DNA of 64,000 nucleotides from assembly GCA_900466945.1 (NCBI GenBank), contig UBNV01000001.1, positions 1 through 64,000 on the forward strand. Reading direction: 5' to 3'. The notes below the pieces were generated by a model. That model was given only the letters and a program-made list of their open reading frames with translations, did no database searches and had not been told where the DNA came from. Shown here one piece after another: positions 32,064 to 41,672 of this stretch. Each line of letters opens with the position of its first letter. The stretch's first letter is position 1. The stretch comes from Hyphomicrobiales bacterium. GTDB taxonomy: Bacteria; Pseudomonadota; Alphaproteobacteria; Rhizobiales; Rhizobiaceae. A program made the translations under genes and the position numbers.

Positions 32064-32954
32064 ATGAGCCACGTCACGAACAATCGACGCCCGCCCCGCG
32101 TCGGCGATGCGCCGCTCTTCAAATACACGCTGATCGGCCTGGTCCTCGTCCTGGTCGCCTTCTTCATCGTAGCACCGCTGGCGGTCATCGGCATCGAGGC
32201 CTTTTCCAAGGGCGTGCCGTTCTTTCTGGAGACCATCGCGGATCCGGACACCGGCCATGCCATCGGGCTGACGGTGCTGACCGCGCTGATCGCCGTGCCG
32301 CTGAACACCATTTTCGGCGTGGCTGCAGCCTGGGCCATCACCAAGCATGATTTTCGCGGCAAGCGCTTGCTGACCATCCTGATCGAGATCCCATTCTCGG
32401 TCTCGCCGGTCGTGGCAGGCGTTGCCTATCTCTTCGTCTACGGCCTGCAGGGCATCTTCGGTCCCGCCCTCGACAGCGCCGGGCTGAAGATCCTCTTTGC
32501 CCTGCCGGGTATCGTCCTTGCCTCAATGTTCGTGACGGCACCCTTTGTGGCGCGTGAGCTGATCCCGCTGATGCAGGCGCAGGGCCGAGATCTCGAGGAG
32601 GCTGCGACCTCGCTCGGCGCGAGCGGCTTCCGCACCTTCATCTCGGTGACAGTGCCCAACATCAAATGGGCCCTGCTCTACGGCATCGTTCTCTGCAATG
32701 CGCGTGTGATGGGCGAGTTCGGCGCCGTGTCGATCGTGTCCGGCAACATCCGTGGCCAGACCAACACGCTGCCGCTGCATATCGAACTGCTCTACCAGGA
32801 CTACAACGCCGTCGGCGCCTTCGCGGCTGCCTCGATCCTTGCGACGCTGGCGCTCGTGACGCTGGTGGTCAAGGTCTTCCTCGAACGCCAGGGCGCCGGT
32901 CGCAGAAGCCGCCCGGCGACGCTCGCCGGCAATACTTCGGAGATGAATTCGTGA
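32064..32954 (+). CDS. cysW: Sulfate ABC transporter permease CysW
   Basis: The second permease of the sulfate importer, 296 residues, with six TM segments. The EAA loop is AQGRDLEEAATSLGASGFRTFISVTVPNIKWALLYG, and NARVMGEFGAVSIVSGNIRGQTNTLPLHIE is the CysW signature. Its stop codon overlaps the GTG start of cysA by 4 bp (GTGA), implying translational coupling. Confidence 0.95.
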   Translation: MSHVTNNRRPPRVGDAPLFKYTLIGLVLVLVAFFIVAPLAVIGIEAFSKGVPFFLETIADPDTGHAIGLTVLTALIAVPLNTIFGVAAAWAITKHDFRGKRLLTILIEIPFSVSPVVAGVAYLFVYGLQGIFGPALDSAGLKILFALPGIVLASMFVTAPFVARELIPLMQAQGRDLEEAATSLGASGFRTFISVTVPNIKWALLYGIVLCNARVMGEFGAVSIVSGNIRGQTNTLPLHIELLYQDYNAVGAFAAASILATLALVTLVVKVFLERQGAGRRSRPATLAGNTSEMNS

Positions 32955-33973
32955 ACATTCGCCTCGACACGGTCGTCAAGACCTTCGAAACCTTCCGCGC
33001 CGTGCATGGCGTCTCGCTCGACATCAAGAGCGGCGAACTGGTGGCGCTGCTCGGACCCTCCGGCTCCGGCAAGACGACCATCCTGCGCATGGTGGCCGGC
33101 CTCGAATTTGCCGATGGCGGCCAGATCCATTTCGGCGAGGAGGATGCGACAAACATTCCCGTCCGCGATCGCGGCGTCGGCTTCGTCTTCCAGCATTATG
33201 CGCTGTTTCCGCATATGACGGTGGCCGAGAACATCGCCTTTGGCATGCAGGTCTCGAAGATCAAACGCTCGACCGCAGACATCGACCGGCGCGTCGAAGA
33301 TCTGCTCTCCCTCGTGCAGCTCGCCGGATTGGGTGAGCGATTCCCCGGCCAGATCTCCGGCGGCCAGCGCCAGCGCGTGGCACTCGCCCGTGCGCTCGCC
33401 GTCGATCCGCGCGTGCTGTTGCTCGACGAGCCTTTCGGTGCACTCGACGCCAATGTCCGCCGCGACCTGCGCCGTTGGCTGCGTTCCATCCATGACGAGC
33501 TCGGCATCACCACGCTCTTCGTCACCCATGACCAGGAAGAGGCCCTCGACCTCGCCGACCGCGTCGTCATCCTCGACAAGGGCAAGATTGTTCAACAGGG
33601 CACGCCGGAAGAGGTTTGCCGCCAGCCGGCCAACGCCTTCGTCATGCGTTTCCTCGGGGATACCAATGCACTGAAGGCGTCCGTTTCCAATGGTAAGGCA
33701 ACCGTCGGCAACATGACCTATGCGGCAGACGGCCTGAAGGACGGGCCAGCGGAATTGCTGTTCCGTCCCACCGATGTCGTCTGGAGCGACGACGCTTCCA
33801 AGGGCGTGGCGGCGACCATCCAGCGCGTTCTCGACCGCCCGGGCTCCCGCCGGGTGCTGGCCAGGACGGCAGGCGACACGATCGTCGAATTCGACGCGTC
33901 GCCGGAATTTGCCAGAGCCAAGGGCGATGAGGGCTTCATCGAGATCCTGCGGCCGCGCGTCTTTCAGGACTGA
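32951..33973 (+). CDS. cysA: Sulfate ABC transporter ATP-binding protein CysA
   Basis: The ATPase that drives sulfate/thiosulfate import, 340 residues from GTG 32951 (GGAGAT upstream). Walker A is GPSGSGKTT, the signature is ISGGQRQRVALARAL, Walker B is RVLLLDEPFGALD, and the switch histidine lies in FVTHDQEEALDLADR. The C-terminal 100 residues form a TOBE-like regulatory domain. The longer reading frame upstream belongs to another frame of cysW and is not used. Confidence 0.95.
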   Translation: MNIRLDTVVKTFETFRAVHGVSLDIKSGELVALLGPSGSGKTTILRMVAGLEFADGGQIHFGEEDATNIPVRDRGVGFVFQHYALFPHMTVAENIAFGMQVSKIKRSTADIDRRVEDLLSLVQLAGLGERFPGQISGGQRQRVALARALAVDPRVLLLDEPFGALDANVRRDLRRWLRSIHDELGITTLFVTHDQEEALDLADRVVILDKGKIVQQGTPEEVCRQPANAFVMRFLGDTNALKASVSNGKATVGNMTYAADGLKDGPAELLFRPTDVVWSDDASKGVAATIQRVLDRPGSRRVLARTAGDTIVEFDASPEFARAKGDEGFIEILRPRVFQD

Positions 33974-33997
33974 GACAGCGGCACGCTGCGGAGGAGA

Positions 33998-34663
33998 TCA
34001 GCTTCCGGTCGCAGCAGCCGTCACCAGCGCCTTGGCGTCAGTGCCGTCCCACGCGGCCGGGCCGTTCATGCTGCCGAGCAGGCAGCCTTTACCATCGACG
34101 AGCAGCGTGACCGGCAGGCCGAAGGCGAGACCTTCGCGCTTTAGCTGGTTGAAGACGCCCATCGAGGCGTCGCGATAGAGGCCAAGCGCATCGACACCGG
34201 TCTCCTCGAGGAAAGTCTGCGGCTTTTCGACGTCGCCGGTGTCGATGTTGATGGCGAGCACCTGGAAGGCCTCACCGCCGGCGGCGGCCTGCAGGTTGTT
34301 GAGAGCCGGCATTTCTTCGCGGCAGGGCACGCACCATGTCGCCCAGAGATTGATCAGCACCGTCTTATTCGCGAAGTTTGCCATGGTCATCGGCGCGCCC
34401 GCCTTGTCCTGGAAGGTCAGTCCCTGGATCAGCTTCGGTTCGCTGACCGGGATCATTGCGGCGACATCACCCTTCAGATAGGGCGTCAGCGCCTCTGCCT
34501 TTTCGACAGAACCCTCGCATTGCGCGGCATCCGCGGTCTCCGCGGCATTGCCAGACATGGTCTGCTTCACGTATACCGCAGCCGCGCCGGCGACGATGCC
34601 GGCAACCGCCGCGATCGCAACCAGCTTGGTGGGGAAGAGACCCGAAGGTCTTTTTTCTGTCAT
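33998..34663 (-). CDS. tlpA: Thiol:disulfide interchange protein TlpA
   Basis: A membrane-anchored periplasmic thioredoxin that reduces cysteines during cytochrome oxidase copper-site assembly. 221 residues from ATG 34663 (GGAG upstream); the in-frame extension to 34702 would run into the divergent argH start. An N-terminal TM anchor ([19 protein letters not shown]) is followed by a redoxin domain with the active site WATWCVPC and the cis-proline region [14 protein letters not shown]. An extra cysteine pair (QCEG early in the mature part and KGCLLG late) matches the structural disulfide of rhizobial TlpA. Divergent from argH. Confidence 0.93.
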   Translation of the reverse strand: MTEKRPSGLFPTKLVAIAAVAGIVAGAAAVYVKQTMSGNAAETADAAQCEGSVEKAEALTPYLKGDVAAMIPVSEPKLIQGLTFQDKAGAPMTMANFANKTVLINLWATWCVPCREEMPALNNLQAAAGGEAFQVLAINIDTGDVEKPQTFLEETGVDALGLYRDASMGVFNQLKREGLAFGLPVTLLVDGKGCLLGSMNGPAAWDGTDAKALVTAAATGS

Positions 34664-34687
34664 GTCATTCTCCAGGACGGGCATTCC

Positions 34688-36091
34688 ATGGCCGAGGACC
34701 ACAAGGACACGAAATCCTCCAACCAGATGTGGGGCGGTCGCTTCGCCTCGGGCCCTTCGGCCATCATGGAGGAGATAAATGCCTCCATCGGTTTCGACAA
34801 GAAGCTTTACGCCCAGGATATCCGCGGCTCAAAGGCGCATGCGACCATGCTGGCGCACCAGGGCATCATCTCGGCCGAAGATAAAGACAAGATCCTTCAC
34901 GGTCTGGACACGATCCTGTCAGAGATCGAAAGCGGTCAATTCGTCTTCTCGCGGAAGCTCGAAGACATCCATATGAACGTCGAGGCGCGCCTTGCCGACC
35001 TGATCGGCTCCGCCGCCGGCCGCCTGCACACGGCCCGCTCGCGCAACGACCAGGTGGCCCTCGACTTCCGCCTCTGGGTGAAGGAAGAGCTGCAGAAGAC
35101 GGAACAGGCTTTGTCCGGCCTGATCGCGGCCTTTCTCGACCGCGCCGATGAACATGCCGACACCGTCATGCCCGGCTTTACCCATCTCCAGACGGCCCAG
35201 CCGGTGACCTTTGGTCATCATTGCATGGCCTATGTCGAGATGTTCGGCCGCGACCGACAGCGCGTGCGCCACGCGATCGAACACCTCGACGAAAGCCCGA
35301 TCGGGGCGGCAGCCCTTGCCGGCACCGGCTATCCGATCGACCGCCACATGACCGCGCGGGCCCTCGGCTTCCGGGAGCCGACCCGCAACTCGATCGACAC
35401 CGTATCGGACCGCGACTTCGCGCTGGAATTCCTCTCGATCGCCTCGATTGCCGCGGTGCACCTGTCGCGCCTCGCCGAGGAAATCGTCATCTGGTCGACG
35501 CCGCAATTCGGCTTCATCCGCCTTTCGGACGCGTTTTCGACCGGCTCCTCGATCATGCCGCAAAAGAAGAACCCCGATGCGGCCGAACTGGTGCGCGCCA
35601 AGACCGGCCGCATCAACGGCTCGCTGATTGCGCTTCTGACCGTGATGAAGGGCCTGCCACTCGCCTATTCCAAGGATATGCAGGAAGACAAGGAACAGGT
35701 CTTCGACGCCGCCGAAAGCCTGGAATTGGCGATTGCCGCCATGACCGGCATGGTCACCGACATGACCATCCGCACTGACAAGATGAAGGCGGCTGCGGGC
35801 TCCGGTTACTCGACCGCGACGGATCTGGCCGACTGGCTGGTGCGCGAAGCAGGCCTTCCCTTCCGCGACGCCCATCATGTGACAGGCAATGCGGTGGCCA
35901 TGGCCGAAAAGAAGGGCTGCGATCTTTCGGAGCTTTCGCTGGAAGAGCTGCAGAGCATCAATTCCGCGATCTCGGCAGATGTCTTCAACGTTCTGACCGT
36001 GGAAGCCTCGGTCGCCAGCCGCAAGAGCTTTGGCGGCACGGCGCCGTCCGAAGTCAGGAAGCAGATCGCCTGGTGGCGCGCCCGCAACTGA
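34688..36091 (+). CDS. argH: Argininosuccinate lyase
   Basis: The last step of arginine synthesis: splits argininosuccinate into arginine and fumarate. 467 residues from ATG 34688. Family blocks are clear: [11 protein letters not shown] at the N-terminus, [37 protein letters not shown] with the catalytic histidine, and the fumarase/lyase signature [12 protein letters not shown]. The upstream extension to 34520 overlaps tlpA and is rejected. Followed by a terminator at 36124-36148. Confidence 0.96.
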   Translation: MAEDHKDTKSSNQMWGGRFASGPSAIMEEINASIGFDKKLYAQDIRGSKAHATMLAHQGIISAEDKDKILHGLDTILSEIESGQFVFSRKLEDIHMNVEARLADLIGSAAGRLHTARSRNDQVALDFRLWVKEELQKTEQALSGLIAAFLDRADEHADTVMPGFTHLQTAQPVTFGHHCMAYVEMFGRDRQRVRHAIEHLDESPIGAAALAGTGYPIDRHMTARALGFREPTRNSIDTVSDRDFALEFLSIASIAAVHLSRLAEEIVIWSTPQFGFIRLSDAFSTGSSIMPQKKNPDAAELVRAKTGRINGSLIALLTVMKGLPLAYSKDMQEDKEQVFDAAESLELAIAAMTGMVTDMTIRTDKMKAAAGSGYSTATDLADWLVREAGLPFRDAHHVTGNAVAMAEKKGCDLSELSLEELQSINSAISADVFNVLTVEASVASRKSFGGTAPSEVRKQIAWWRARN

Positions 36092-36123
36092 TCACTTGCA
36101 CTTGCGGAACACATCACGACAAG

Positions 36124-36148
36124 AGGGGTGCACAAGCGCCCCTTTTTT
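36124..36148 (+). terminator. Terminator after argH
   Basis: GGGGTGC (36125-36131) and GCGCCCC (36136-36142) pair with one mismatch around ACAA, followed by six T. Confidence 0.75.
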
Positions 36149-36176
36149 CGCTAGAGCCTAGAGCAACAACATTTCT

Positions 36177-36377
36177 ATGGACCGGGTCATGGTGAATTCG
36201 CTGAAACGCACGACGCTCACGCTATCTCTGGTGCTGGCCGCCTCGCTGGCTCTGTCCGCTTGCGGCCGCAAGGGCGATCTCGACCCGCCGAGTACGCCGG
36301 TCGACCAGCAGAACAAGCGCGGCGTCGAGGCCGAAAAGACCCCCGACACCCCCTTCCTTCTCGATCCGCTTCTTTGA
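36177..36377 (+). CDS. LptM-like small lipoprotein
   Basis: 66 residues. A lipoprotein signal (SLVLAASLALSACG, lipobox LSAC) is followed by GRKGDLDPPSTP, matching the CGxKGxLxxP motif of LptM (YifL), the small lipoprotein that assists maturation of the LptD-LptE LPS translocon. As in many proteobacteria it sits directly upstream of lysA. The start could be ATG 36177 or ATG 36189, since neither has a strong ribosome site. Confidence 0.85.
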   Translation: MDRVMVNSLKRTTLTLSLVLAASLALSACGRKGDLDPPSTPVDQQNKRGVEAEKTPDTPFLLDPLL

Positions 36378-36390
36378 CAGGGCTTAACCC

Positions 36391-37659
36391 GTGAACCACT
36401 TCGAGTATCGCGACGGCGTTCTCTACGCCGAGGGCGTGGCCATTCCTGAGATCGCGCGTGCTGTCGGCACACCCTTCTACTGCTATTCGACCGCGACGCT
36501 GGAGCGTCACTACAAGGTCTTTTCAAAAGCCTTCGACGGCGTCGACGCCCTCGTCTGCTACGCGATGAAGGCCAATTCCAACCAGGCCGTCCTGAAGACG
36601 CTGGGTCGCCTCGGCGCCGGCGTCGACGTGGTCTCGGAAGGCGAACTCCGCCGCGCGCTCGCCGCCGGCATCCCGGCAGAGCGCATCATGTTCTCCGGCG
36701 TCGGCAAGACGCCGAGCGAGATGGATTTAGCACTTGAAGTCGGCATCTACTGCTTCAACGTAGAGAGCGAGCCGGAACTGGAAGTCCTGAACCAGCGCGC
36801 CATCAAGGCCGGCAAAAAGGCGCATGTCTCCTTCCGCGTCAATCCTGATGTCGACGCCAAGACCCATGCCAAGATCTCGACCGGCAAGAAGGAAAACAAG
36901 TTCGGCATCTCCTTCGATCGCGCACGCGCCGTCTATGCACGCGCGGCCACCCTGGAAGGCATCCAGGTTTCCGGCATCGACATGCATATTGGCAGCCAGA
37001 TCACCGATCTGCAGCCCTTCGAGGACGCCTTCCGCCTGCTGCGCGAACTCGTCGAGACGCTGCGCGGCGATGGCCACAGCATCGATCACGTCGACGTCGG
37101 CGGTGGCCTTGGCATTCCCTACAAGGACGACAACAACCCGCCGCCGGAGCCGGATGCCTATGCCCGCATCGTCAAGGACCAGCTGTCGAGCCTCAACTGC
37201 CGCATCGTCACCGAGCCCGGCCGCCTGATCGTCGGCAATGCCGGTATCCTGGTGACCGAGGTGATCTATGTGAAGGACGGCGGCGACAAGACTTTCGTCA
37301 TCGTTGACGGCGCGATGAACGACCTCATTCGCCCGACGCTGTATGAGGCCTATCACGAGATCAAGCCCGTGGTGATTTCGGCAGCGAACGCGCCGCGCAT
37401 CAAGGCCGATGTCGTGGGACCTGTCTGCGAGACAGGGGACTACCTGGCGCTCGACCGCGAGATGGCCATGCCGAAGCCCGGCGATCTGATCGCGGTCGGC
37501 TCCGCCGGTGCCTATGGCGCGGTGCAGGCCGGCACCTACAACACCCGCCGGCTGGTGCCGGAGGTGCTGGTGAACGGCGACGAATTCCACGTGATTCGCC
37601 CGCGTCCGACCTATGAGGACCTGATCGCGCTCGACAGCGTGCCCGACTGGCTGGCCTGA
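36391..37659 (+). CDS. lysA: Diaminopimelate decarboxylase
   Basis: A PLP enzyme that decarboxylates meso-diaminopimelate to lysine. 422 residues starting at GTG 36391. The PLP lysine is in VCYAMKANSNQAVLKTL, the glycine-rich phosphate site is HVDVGGGLGIPY, and EPGRLIVGNAG and CETGDYLA belong to the active site. The LptM-like gene ends 13 bp upstream, so the two are cotranscribed. Confidence 0.96.
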   Translation: MNHFEYRDGVLYAEGVAIPEIARAVGTPFYCYSTATLERHYKVFSKAFDGVDALVCYAMKANSNQAVLKTLGRLGAGVDVVSEGELRRALAAGIPAERIMFSGVGKTPSEMDLALEVGIYCFNVESEPELEVLNQRAIKAGKKAHVSFRVNPDVDAKTHAKISTGKKENKFGISFDRARAVYARAATLEGIQVSGIDMHIGSQITDLQPFEDAFRLLRELVETLRGDGHSIDHVDVGGGLGIPYKDDNNPPPEPDAYARIVKDQLSSLNCRIVTEPGRLIVGNAGILVTEVIYVKDGGDKTFVIVDGAMNDLIRPTLYEAYHEIKPVVISAANAPRIKADVVGPVCETGDYLALDREMAMPKPGDLIAVGSAGAYGAVQAGTYNTRRLVPEVLVNGDEFHVIRPRPTYEDLIALDSVPDWLA

Positions 37660-37676
37660 TCCATTCACAATTCGGC

Positions 37677-37705
37677 GATGAGGCGGGAAAAACCCTCGCC
37701 TCATC
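37677..37705 (+). terminator. Hairpin after lysA
   Basis: GATGAGGCG (37677-37685) and CGCCTCATC (37697-37705) form a perfect 9-bp stem with an A-rich loop. There is no following T-run, so termination is uncertain. Confidence 0.5.
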
Positions 37706-37793
37706 CTTGCCGCCCTCGTCTTCGCCACAAAGACTGCTATCTTCGAGAACAATCAGCCGTGTCTGACGCGCGGCGCTCTCGGAGACCAGACGG

Positions 37794-40460
37794 ATGAGCT
37801 CTTCCCGCCCGGCCGGCCACAGGAAAGGCGCCTTCAAGGACGACCCTGCGCTCGCGCGTCGCGTTGGCGTTAAACGTGTGCTTGCCCGTTCCGTGCTGTT
37901 TGCCGAGCGCCTCCTGCCGCTCTTCCTGCCGGTCGCCGGCATTGCAGCCCTCTTTGTCTCGCTTGCCTGGTTCGGGGTCTACCGCGAAGTTCCAGATCTC
38001 GTCCGCCTCGCGCTCGTCTTCATCCTCGTCTTTGCCTTCGTCGCCTCCTTCCTGCCCTTCCTCAAAGTGCGTCTGCCGAGCATTCCGGCGGCCGACAGGC
38101 TGCTCGAGGAGCGCAACGGCCTCGCCCACCAGCCCGTAGCGGTGCAGGACGACCAGATCGCCGCCGAGACGCCCTTTGCCCGGGCACTCTGGCAGGAGCA
38201 CCAGCGGCGCATGGCCGAGCGGATCGCAGCCCTCGACGCCGGCCTGCCGCAGCCCGACATCGCCCGCTACGACCGCTATGCGCTGCGCGCCGTGCCGGCC
38301 CTGCTCTTCGTCACCGCCCTTGCCTATTCCGGCTCCAATGGCGCGGGCCAGATTGCCGATGCCTTCCGCCAGCATGTGCCGGAAAGCGAAGTGCCGGCGA
38401 TCCGCATCGATGCCTGGATCACGCCGCCGGGTTATACCGGCCAGCCGCCGGTCTTCCTGTCAGGTCTCGGCACGCAGGATGCGGCCGGCTTGACCGTGCC
38501 GCAGAAGTCGAAGATCACCGTGCGCATCAGCGGCGGGGTGTCCGACGAAAAGGTTCTCTTCGTCCAGCAGTCGGATGGCGCCGTGCTCGACGTGGCGGAG
38601 AAGGACGATGCGGCCCGCACGCCCACCGCCGGCTCCGAGATAGACGCAATCAGCCAGACGGCGGTCCCGACACCCCCACCGGCGCCCGCCCCGAATGCGC
38701 CGATGGTTGCCCGCACGCACGAACTGGAACTGGCGGAAGCGGGGGAATTGCGCGTTGCCGACCGCATCTGGACGATCGGCGTGACGCCAGACATGGCACC
38801 TGAAATCGCCTTCGACGGCGTGCCGCGCCGCGCCATCAACGGCGCTCTGGAGATCGCCTTCCTCGCCAAGGATGATTATGGCCTGCGCGAGGCCCATGCG
38901 GAGATCGTCCCGATCGAGGCACAGCCGGGTGCCACCCCGCTCTATCCCCTGCCGGAGTTCAAGCTCGACCTGCCGCGCCACAATGCCCGCGACACCAAGG
39001 GGGTTGCGAGCCGCAACATCACCGAACACCCGCTCGCCGGCCAGATGGTGACGATCACGCTGGTCGCGACCGACGGCGCTGGCCAGACGGGGCGCAGCGA
39101 GCCCGTCGAGATGCAACTGCCTTCGCGCAACTTCAACGAACCGCTGGCGGCTTCCGTGGCCGAGCAGCGGCAGATCTTTGCGCTCGACACCCGCAAGATG
39201 CAGGAGGCGATCGCCTTCAACGAGGCGCTGGTGCTGCGCGCCGACGAGACCATCCCGGATCTTGGCAACTTCATCGCGCTGGAAAGCGCCCGTGCTCGTA
39301 TGTCCATGGCGCGCGGCGAGGAACAGCTGAAGGATACTGCAGACTATCTCTGGGAAATCGCGCTCGGCATGGAGGACGGCGATCTGTCGCTGGCCGAACG
39401 CCGTCTGCGCGACGCCCAGCAGGCACTGTCCGATGCGCTGGAAAACGGTGCATCCGACGAGGAGATCCAGCGGCTGATGGCCGAGCTGCGCTCCGCCATG
39501 CAGGAGTTCCTCCAGGCGTTGGCCGAGCGCATGCCCAATCAGCAGGGCGAGCCGCAGCAGAATGCCGAGAACATGCTCCGCCAGCAGGATCTCGACAACA
39601 TGCTCGACCAGCTGGAGAACCTGGCGCGCTCCGGCAATCGCGACCAGGCGCAGCAGCTTCTGTCGGAACTGCAGCGCATGATGAACAACCTGCAGGCCGG
39701 CCGCCCGCAGCAGGGCCAGCAGCAGCAAAACAGCGAGGCTCGCCGCCAGATCGACAAGCTCGGCGAGATCATGCAGGAGCAGCAGCGGCTGATGGACGAG
39801 ACGTTCCGTCTCGACCAGGCCCTGCGCGACCGCATGCAGCGCGGCGACCCGCAGCAGGGCGAGGAAGGTGCTCAGGGTCAGCAGCAGCAAGGCCAGCAGG
39901 GTCAACAGGGACAGCAAGGCGAACAGGGCCAGCAGAACCTCGACGGCATGACCGCCGAACAGCTGCGTGAGGCGCTGCGGCAGTTGCGCGAGCAGCAGGA
40001 ACAGCTCGGCCAGCAGCTCGGCGAATTGCAGGAAGGTCTGAAAGGGCTTGGCATGGAACCCGGTCCGGGCTTCGGCGAGGCGCAGCAGGAAATGCAGGGC
40101 GCCGGTGAAGCCCTCGGCCAGGGTCAGGGTGGCCCGGCCGTGGAAGGCCAGGGCCGCGCCATGGAAGCGCTGCGCCAGGGTGCGCGCGACATGATGAACC
40201 AGATGATGCAGGCGCAGCAGGGCCAAGGTGGTCAGGGCCCGCAAATGGGTCAGGGCCAGGGCAACCAGGACGGACGCGACCCGCTGGGACGTCCGCGCGC
40301 CACCAGCGGCCCCGACTTCGGCGAGCAGGTCAAGGTTCCCGACGAGATCGACGTCCAGCGCGCCCGCGAGATCCTCGAAGCGATCCGCGAAAAGCTCGGC
40401 GAGAACTCGAGCCCCGAGATTGAACGGCGCTATCTGGAACGGTTGCTCGACATCCAGTGA
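37794..40460 (+). CDS. TIGR02302-family large membrane protein, Q-rich C-terminus
   Basis: 888 residues with two or three TM segments within the first 180 (LLPLFLPVAGIAALFVSLAW, LVFILVFAFVASFLPFL and a later one near ALLFVTALAYSG). A large extracytoplasmic beta-type domain (about 200-450) is followed by a long helical region (450-650). The C-terminal part is strongly biased to Q, G and E with tandem GQQ-type repeats (about residues 640-830). This is the alphaproteobacterial TIGR02302/DUF4175 family, of unknown function. The Q-rich part generates a long spurious antisense frame. A terminator follows at 40487. Confidence 0.88.
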   Translation: MSSSRPAGHRKGAFKDDPALARRVGVKRVLARSVLFAERLLPLFLPVAGIAALFVSLAWFGVYREVPDLVRLALVFILVFAFVASFLPFLKVRLPSIPAADRLLEERNGLAHQPVAVQDDQIAAETPFARALWQEHQRRMAERIAALDAGLPQPDIARYDRYALRAVPALLFVTALAYSGSNGAGQIADAFRQHVPESEVPAIRIDAWITPPGYTGQPPVFLSGLGTQDAAGLTVPQKSKITVRISGGVSDEKVLFVQQSDGAVLDVAEKDDAARTPTAGSEIDAISQTAVPTPPPAPAPNAPMVARTHELELAEAGELRVADRIWTIGVTPDMAPEIAFDGVPRRAINGALEIAFLAKDDYGLREAHAEIVPIEAQPGATPLYPLPEFKLDLPRHNARDTKGVASRNITEHPLAGQMVTITLVATDGAGQTGRSEPVEMQLPSRNFNEPLAASVAEQRQIFALDTRKMQEAIAFNEALVLRADETIPDLGNFIALESARARMSMARGEEQLKDTADYLWEIALGMEDGDLSLAERRLRDAQQALSDALENGASDEEIQRLMAELRSAMQEFLQALAERMPNQQGEPQQNAENMLRQQDLDNMLDQLENLARSGNRDQAQQLLSELQRMMNNLQAGRPQQGQQQQNSEARRQIDKLGEIMQEQQRLMDETFRLDQALRDRMQRGDPQQGEEGAQGQQQQGQQGQQGQQGEQGQQNLDGMTAEQLREALRQLREQQEQLGQQLGELQEGLKGLGMEPGPGFGEAQQEMQGAGEALGQGQGGPAVEGQGRAMEALRQGARDMMNQMMQAQQGQGGQGPQMGQGQGNQDGRDPLGRPRATSGPDFGEQVKVPDEIDVQRAREILEAIREKLGENSSPEIERRYLERLLDIQ

Positions 40461-40486
40461 GGCCGTGGCGGTTTTGCAGAAACGAC

Positions 40487-40511
40487 AACGCCCGCATCAG
40501 CGGGCGTTTGT
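40487..40511 (+). terminator. Terminator after the TIGR02302 gene
   Basis: AACGCCCGC (40487-40495) and GCGGGCGTT (40500-40508) form a perfect 9-bp stem with loop ATCA, followed by TGTTTGTTT. It may also serve the convergent response-regulator gene. Confidence 0.85.
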
Positions 40512-40536
40512 TTGTTTAGCGATGTGTTCGGCAGTC

Positions 40537-40896
40537 TCAGCCGGCAAGCGCTGAAGCCACCGCCTTGCGAATATCCGGCAGGGCAAAGGGCTTGGAGACA
40601 ACATCGACGATCTTTGCCGAGAGGTCGTCGGCGCGCTCGCGCTGTTCGGCATAGCCGGTCATCAGCAGGATCTTCATGTCGGGAAATTCGGAATGGGCGC
40701 GATGGGCAAGCTCGATGCCGTCCATGACGGGCATGCGGATATCGGAGAGCAGCAGGTCGTAGGCGCCCTCTGAGAGCTTTTCCAGACCTTCGGCACCATC
40801 GGCGGCTTCATGTGTCTCATGACCGTCCAGACGCAGTGCACGGGCCACGAAGGAGCGCAGGGAGTCTTCGTCTTCGGTGATGAGGATTCTCGCCAT
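40537..40896 (-). CDS. Single-domain response regulator (CheY/CpdR-like)
   Basis: 119 residues forming one receiver domain and nothing else. The acidic pocket is TEDED near residue 8, the phospho-acceptor aspartate is in LLLSDIRMPVMDGIE, the switch threonine in LLMTGYAEQ and the conserved lysine in VVSKPFALPD. The sequence and size resemble CpdR-type regulators that direct ClpXP proteolysis in the alphaproteobacterial cell cycle. I am not sure it is CpdR itself, because rhizobia have more than one such paralogue. No kinase gene is adjacent. Confidence 0.88.
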   Translation of the reverse strand: MARILITEDEDSLRSFVARALRLDGHETHEAADGAEGLEKLSEGAYDLLLSDIRMPVMDGIELAHRAHSEFPDMKILLMTGYAEQRERADDLSAKIVDVVSKPFALPDIRKAVASALAG

Positions 40897-40970
40897 GGTT
40901 GAAGTCTTCTCCTGCGTCTTTTGAGCCTTGCAGGAGGCAAATCACCAGACTTTCCTTGTCGAGTAGTAAA

Positions 40971-40991
40971 CGCGGGACGCCTCGTCCCGCG
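40971..40991 (-). terminator. Hairpin downstream of hpt
   Basis: CGCGGGACG and CGTCCCGCG pair perfectly over 9 bp with a 3-nt loop. It lies 56 bp after the hpt stop in the direction of transcription and is followed only by TTT, so it is a weak terminator or a boundary hairpin before the response regulator. Confidence 0.5.
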
Positions 40992-41046
40992 CGATGGTTA
41001 ACAGCTCACTGCCGTCGGAAGGCTATATGTTCCCTTATGGAACGGC

Positions 41047-41589
41047 TCAGGCGTCGCCGGTGACCACGCCGACGAAGGGCAGTTCACGGAAGGCATAGGC
41101 CACGTCCATGCCATAGCCGACGACGAAATAGTCGGGGCATTCGAAGCCGACATAATCGGCCTCAAACACTTCTTTTCGCTTCACTTTCTTGTCGAGAAGG
41201 ACGGCGATCGTGACGTTCGCAGCGCCCCGCTCGAACATCAGTTCCTTGGCGAAAAGCAGCGTGCGGCCGGACTCGAGAATGTCGTCGATCAGGAGGATGT
41301 TGCGCCCCTTCACGTCGCTATCGATGTCCTTGATAATCTTCACGCCCTGGGACACCGTGCCTGTACCATAGCTGGACAGGGTGATGAATTCGACCTCGGG
41401 AGCAAGCCCCACATCATGCAACGCACGAATGAGGTCGGCGGCGAAGATGAAGGAGCCCTTGAGCACGGAGATGACCAGAAGGTCATCGCAGGGACCCTTG
41501 ATGATATCCTGGGCGAGTTCGAGATTACGCTGCCGGATCTGCTCGGCGGTAAAGAGCGGTTCGATGTTCTTTCCGCGAACAACGGGCAT
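41047..41589 (-). CDS. hpt: Hypoxanthine phosphoribosyltransferase
   Basis: Salvages hypoxanthine (and guanine) to IMP/GMP with PRPP. 180 residues with the PRPP-binding motif ILLIDDILESGRTL, the N-terminal VISVLKGSFIFAADLIR (purine phosphoribosyltransferase loop), SSYGTGTVSQGVKIIKDID as flexible loop, and the base-binding DYVGFECPDYFVVGYGMD. Complete. Its downstream neighbour is the response regulator on the same strand. Confidence 0.95.
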   Translation of the reverse strand: MPVVRGKNIEPLFTAEQIRQRNLELAQDIIKGPCDDLLVISVLKGSFIFAADLIRALHDVGLAPEVEFITLSSYGTGTVSQGVKIIKDIDSDVKGRNILLIDDILESGRTLLFAKELMFERGAANVTIAVLLDKKVKRKEVFEADYVGFECPDYFVVGYGMDVAYAFRELPFVGVVTGDA

Positions 41590-41672
41590 GGGAAACTCCT
41601 AGCGTGTCGACCTGAGGTCCTTGAGCCGGCAATCAGCCGGAAAGGCACGGGCCATAGCACACTGGCGGCGCC

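Noticed and set aside
32666..33973. 435-codon version of cysA starting inside cysW
   Set aside because: The extra N-terminal part is an out-of-frame reading of cysW; the ABC domain starts at GTG 32951 with its own ribosome site.
38460..40244. 594-codon Leu-rich frame antisense to the TIGR02302 gene
   Set aside because: It arises because CAG-rich glutamine codons read as CTG leucines on the other strand.
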